Assembly (NCBI GenBank): GCA_028285945.1
Contig: JAPYNE010000017.1
Span: 1-45,056, forward strand
Reading direction: 5' to 3'
Length of the DNA stretch: 45,056 nt
From: Candidatus Foliamicus numerosus
GTDB lineage: Bacteria > Pseudomonadota > Gammaproteobacteria > Steroidobacterales > Foliamicaceae
Shown: piece after piece, positions 42,062-45,056 of the stretch
Position numbering within the stretch: position 1 is the stretch's first letter
How the letters are laid out: every line of letters starts with the position of its first letter
Notes under the pieces: generated by a model
Databases searched by the model: none
Told to the model about the DNA's origin: nothing
Seen by the model: the letters and a program-made list of their open reading frames with translations, nothing else
Translations under genes and position numbers: made by a program

Positions 42062-43216
42062 ATGAAGGAAATGACAGCCATCGACCTGTTTTGCGGAGCA
42101 GGAGGTCTTTCCGAGGGATTTCAACAGGCTGGCTTCAGGGTTCTAGCCGGTAACGATTTTGACGAGCACGCCGGAGCCACATTCAGCTTGGCGCATGACA
42201 CCGCCGAGTTCTTGCCGGGACCCATCGAGGAAATCAGCGCGGACCATCTCCTTAAGGCAACCGGCTTGGAAAAAGGGGAGCTGGACTGCCTGATCGGCGG
42301 GCCGCCCTGCCAAGCATTCAGCGTTTATAACCATCAGCGCGGCCTTCACGACAAGCGCAGCAGGCTGTTCGAGGAATATCTGCGGATTGTGAGGGGATTG
42401 GACCCGAAATGGGTTGTGCTGGAGAACGTCACCGGGATTACCTCCGCCGGCAAGGGCAAGGCGGTTAAGCAAATTCTGGCCGGCCTCTCCAAGTTGGGTT
42501 ACGTTGTGGATATGCGGACATTAAGGGCGGAAGAGCACGGCGTGCCGCAAGAGCGGCGCCGGGTATTCTTCGTCGGCAACCGGCTGGGCCTGCCCGTGTT
42601 GTGGCCGCAACCCACACATGGGCCAAGCCTGTTGCCCTTTGTCACTGTGGGGGAGGCGATCAGCGACTTGCCGGTTCTAAACAATGGAGAAGATCCCGGC
42701 CTTGCAACGTATCGTTCCGCAGCGAGTTCGGGCTTTCAGGCAATGATGCGTGGCGGTTCGGTCATGGTGCATAATCATGCCGCGCCCCGCCTTGCCCCAA
42801 TCAATTTGCAGCGGATGCAGCATATTGGACCGGGAGGAAGCTGGCGCGACATTCCGCACGGCCTGTTGCCGGCTGGAATGAAGAAGGCGCGCCGATGCGA
42901 CCATACCAAGCGTTACGGCAGGCTTCGTAACGATGGCCTGTCAAGCACCATACTTACAAAATGCGACATCCACTGGGGCGCTTACATCCACCCCGAACAG
43001 GATCGGGTGCTGACGGTGCGCGAAGCGGCGCGCCTGCAATCTTTTCCCGACCGGTTCCAGTTTCGAGGGCCTAGGACCGAACAATTTGTTCAAGTGGGCA
43101 ACGCGGTGCCGCCGGTTCTAGGAAAGCGCGTTGCCCAAGCAATGCTTCGTGCAATGCAGGCTGCGGAATCGGAGCGCCGAAGCGATGCCGGTTTGGAACT
43201 GGCCATTGCCGTCTGA
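42062..43216 (+). CDS. DNA (cytosine-5) methyltransferase of a type II restriction-modification system
   Basis: A 384-residue C5 methyltransferase protecting host DNA from the adjacent endonuclease. Motifs in order: I IDLFCGAGGLSEGF (7-20), IV GGPPCQAFS with catalytic Cys83, VI VLENVTG, VIII QERRRVFFVG, IX REAARLQSFPD, X QVGNAVPPVLG. The target-recognition region between VIII and IX is about 120 residues. AAGGAG lies 9 nt before the ATG. The 3' end overlaps the endonuclease gene by 32 bp. The GC content looks lower and codon use less biased than in the housekeeping genes, in line with horizontal transfer. Confidence 0.95.
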   Translation: MKEMTAIDLFCGAGGLSEGFQQAGFRVLAGNDFDEHAGATFSLAHDTAEFLPGPIEEISADHLLKATGLEKGELDCLIGGPPCQAFSVYNHQRGLHDKRSRLFEEYLRIVRGLDPKWVVLENVTGITSAGKGKAVKQILAGLSKLGYVVDMRTLRAEEHGVPQERRRVFFVGNRLGLPVLWPQPTHGPSLLPFVTVGEAISDLPVLNNGEDPGLATYRSAASSGFQAMMRGGSVMVHNHAAPRLAPINLQRMQHIGPGGSWRDIPHGLLPAGMKKARRCDHTKRYGRLRNDGLSSTILTKCDIHWGAYIHPEQDRVLTVREAARLQSFPDRFQFRGPRTEQFVQVGNAVPPVLGKRVAQAMLRAMQAAESERRSDAGLELAIAV

Positions 43217-44015
43217 TCCGAAAGAATATATTTGCGAGGTCCTGGGCAGGCCCGCGGATCCCGGATTCGATCCGTCCGCCTATTCGTTTGTTTGTCCATT
43301 CCTGGGCTTGCGGTGCGTGAAGCGGAGCACATCGCTTGATGAGCCCTATCCGGTCTGTTCAATTTGGAAATCGGGCAGGCGGGTATGCGTGTGCCCCAAA
43401 CGCTTCAATCAAGTCGATTTCCTGAGCGATGTTGTGAAGCATTGCTGGCCCGGAAACCTTCCTGCGAACCCCAAAGTGGCCCGTGAAGTAAAGATGGCTG
43501 GCTTTGGGAATGTTGATTTTGTTGTGGCCGACATTGATGAAGGGGGCGGCATAGGCCAGTTCTTATCGGTTGAACTGCAAGCAATTGATATCACTGGAAC
43601 GGTGAGCGATGCCTATTCGGCCCTGCGGGAAGGCAGGCCGTTGGAGACGAAGAAGAGCTATGGCCTTAACTTCGACAATGTCTATAAGCGGTACATCATG
43701 CAGCTCATACGAAAGGGATATTTCCATCACCACTGGGGCACGAAGATCGTCGCGGTGATGCAGGATGTCTTGTACGAATACGTGCGTTCCAAGGCGGAGT
43801 TCATGCGGACGCGGGACGTGCGGGACAGCAACGTCAACATCATTTTCATGTCCTACTCTTACGAGGACGATCCTGAAAACCCGGGCGGCAAGAGGTTTGC
43901 GCTCTCCGAAGTGGAGGGCACGAGCCATTCAAACTTGCAGCAGGCTGTGCTCTACAAAGAAGCCCCTGACAGAGAGAAATTCTGCAAGCAAATCGGCAAA
44001 GCCCTCTCCCGTTAG
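43185..44015 (+). CDS. NotI-family type II restriction endonuclease
   Basis: A 276-residue nuclease. The N-terminal cysteine cluster VCPFLGLRCVKRS...YPVCSIW...VCVCPKRF (Cys37, 44, 58, 68/70) matches the iron-binding fold unique to the NotI family. The PD-(D/E)XK core appears as VDFVVADID then FLSVELQAID, with Glu130 and Gln132 in the E-x-Q form used by NotI. It is shorter than NotI (383 residues), so specificity may differ. At least four GCGGCCGC sites occur in the window (1309, 6109, 25759, 34463), tolerable only if methylated or if the target differs. Start chosen at ATG 43185; overlap with the methyltransferase implies coupled translation. Confidence 0.85.
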   Translation: MPVWNWPLPSDPKEYICEVLGRPADPGFDPSAYSFVCPFLGLRCVKRSTSLDEPYPVCSIWKSGRRVCVCPKRFNQVDFLSDVVKHCWPGNLPANPKVAREVKMAGFGNVDFVVADIDEGGGIGQFLSVELQAIDITGTVSDAYSALREGRPLETKKSYGLNFDNVYKRYIMQLIRKGYFHHHWGTKIVAVMQDVLYEYVRSKAEFMRTRDVRDSNVNIIFMSYSYEDDPENPGGKRFALSEVEGTSHSNLQQAVLYKEAPDREKFCKQIGKALSR

Positions 44016-44055
44016 CAGAAGGCGGGGCAGCGAATCAGCAAAGGAGAGATCAGCA

Positions 44056-44691
44056 ATGAGTGATAACAGTTTTGGCGAAAGCATACGCCGCCGCCGCTGC
44101 GAACTTGGTTTCACGCAAGCCGAGCTCGCAGAGAAAGTTGGCGTGTCTGTTGGTATGGTTTCTCATTGGGAGCGTGGGACTCGGAATCCGAAAGAAGAGA
44201 ATTGCAAGAAACTGAAGGAGGCGCTTCCCCCACTCGGCGTTCTGTCACCGCTTCCACCGGACGCTGCGGCCGCTGACGCAGGCAACCCGGAAACGATCGA
44301 GGGGGCATGGGAACGGATCAATACATCGATCCTGCAACGCCGCGGACAAAGTAGATTTCGGAAAAGATTGCTTGAAGCCTATGAACGCAAGTGTGCGATC
44401 ACTAAATGCGCGGTTCAGGATGTCTTGGAGGCGGCGCATATTCACCCGTACGCCGATAAAGGCACGAACTGCGAAAGCAACGGGCTCCTGCTCCGCGCCG
44501 ACATTCACACGCTGTTCGATTGCGGCCTGATAACCATTCATCCGGACAGCTTCATGGTTGTGGTCAAAAAAGAACTGCGTGGCAGCAGCTACGAGAATTA
44601 TCACGACAACCCTCTATGTGAGCCGAAAAACGAAGCGCAAAAGCCGAACAAGTGTGCCCTTAAAAAGCGCTTCGATTTTTTCGGTTTCTAA
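44056..44691 (+). CDS. XRE helix-turn-helix fused to an HNH nuclease domain
   Basis: A 211-residue two-domain protein. Residues 5-58 are an XRE-type helix-turn-helix (RRCELGFTQAELAEKVGVSV, then MVSHWERGTRNP), similar to controller proteins of restriction systems. Residues about 85-165 are an HNH_2-type domain: Cys113 and Cys118, LEAAHIHPYAD with His128, then Asn142 and His151 (NGLLLRADIHTLFD). All catalytic positions look intact. AAGGAGAGATC precedes the ATG. It is 40 bp after the endonuclease gene and probably in the same operon. It may regulate the system, act as an accessory nuclease, or both; the role is not known. Confidence 0.85.
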   Translation: MSDNSFGESIRRRRCELGFTQAELAEKVGVSVGMVSHWERGTRNPKEENCKKLKEALPPLGVLSPLPPDAAAADAGNPETIEGAWERINTSILQRRGQSRFRKRLLEAYERKCAITKCAVQDVLEAAHIHPYADKGTNCESNGLLLRADIHTLFDCGLITIHPDSFMVVVKKELRGSSYENYHDNPLCEPKNEAQKPNKCALKKRFDFFGF

Positions 44692-44825
44692 TGCTTATCA
44701 GGCCGAAACGAGAACAGAATTGCTTGGGGCAACCAAAATCACTGCAATCGATCCGATCCAAGTCGGCTTGGTCTTTAAGGCAAGAAGCGCATGGCGCCGA
44801 TGTTCAGGTCTCGCTTGTCAGCGCC

Positions 44826-45056
44826 TTAGGTGGCGGCTGGACTTGCGCCGTGTTGGTTGAGGTAGTGCTCGGCGATGGCTTCGCGGGTGGTCCACCAGAT
44901 GCCGGGCAGGGATTGGGCGTGCTCGATGAATTCGCGCAGGTCGCGGTAGTGGCGCGATGACTTTTCGCTTGCGTCCATGGAACGCGCCAACTCCGATGCG
45001 TTCCATGTTTGTCCGTGATAGTGCGCCAGCATTCTCCAAAAACGCCCCAGCGCATC
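44826..45056 (-). pseudogene. Chimeric gene remnant: ATPase/DUF4143 piece joined to a polysaccharide-deacetylase tail (partial)
   Basis: The frame enters from the right edge and ends at 44826 (76 residues visible). The first part, FWRMLAHYHGQTWNASELAR, is typical of the DUF4143 region of AAA ATPases (helix-turn-helix segment). After about SEKSSRHY the sequence changes to LREFIEHAQSLPGIWWTTRE, which matches the C-terminal end of polysaccharide deacetylases. No known protein family joins these, so this looks like a deletion fusion and is probably non-functional. Bases 44692-44825 hold nothing recognisable. Confidence 0.55.

Noticed and set aside
1-45056. tRNA, rRNA or insertion-sequence genes
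   Set aside because: None recognised by eye on either strand; a dedicated search was not possible here.

Overview
The window looks like a chromosome segment of a high-GC gammaproteobacterium. The housekeeping genes sit in typical gammaproteobacterial neighbourhoods: uppP, tsaD, folB, folK and cca close together, and hldE-waaA-tolC together. It carries a coenzyme-B12-dependent ribonucleotide reductase in the split NrdJ + NrdJb form. No phage, insertion sequence, CRISPR array, rRNA or tRNA was recognised. The source (for example a marine or host-associated lineage) is an inference from the sulfated-polysaccharide genes only.

Layout. (1) 0.3-10.2 kb, housekeeping: a possible hemerythrin-like protein with a small broken gene upstream, uppP, a MidA-type methyltransferase, a pteridine-reductase-like SDR, tsaD, folB, folK, a DUF1640 coiled-coil membrane protein, cca and a Do-family periplasmic protease. 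(2) 10.5-13.6 kb: nrdJ with a leader that can fold over its ribosome-binding site, then nrdJb. (3) 13.8-33.4 kb: a catabolic locus for a sulfated uronate polysaccharide: kduD, TRAP transporter dctPQM, kduI, a DUF4861 lipoprotein, a LacI-type regulator, a sulfatase, a family-8 polysaccharide lyase, a GH105 unsaturated uronyl hydrolase, a TonB receptor, a DUF3604 lipoprotein, a sugar MFS transporter and a second sulfatase. (4) 34.0-41.9 kb: hldE, waaA, tolC, a K+-independent H+-pyrophosphatase and a rhodanese-MoeB fusion. (5) 42.1-44.7 kb: a restriction-modification island with a C5 methyltransferase, a NotI-family endonuclease and an XRE-HNH fusion. A chimeric gene remnant runs off the right edge.

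How the locus should work (inference from families): the TonB receptor imports oligomers, the sulfatases remove sulfate esters, the PL8 lyase cuts the chain leaving unsaturated uronic acid ends, GH105 removes those ends, and KduI and KduD convert the resulting 5-keto-4-deoxyuronate to 2-keto-3-deoxygluconate. TRAP and MFS carriers move products across the inner membrane. KdgK and KdgA, which would finish the pathway, are not in the window.

The most unusual structure is intergenic. Seven intact hairpin elements of about 107-135 bp, plus tandem half-copies and decayed copies, share a central core. Each copy has its own 27-30 bp stem sequence that pairs with itself almost perfectly, so the arms differ between copies but co-vary within a copy.
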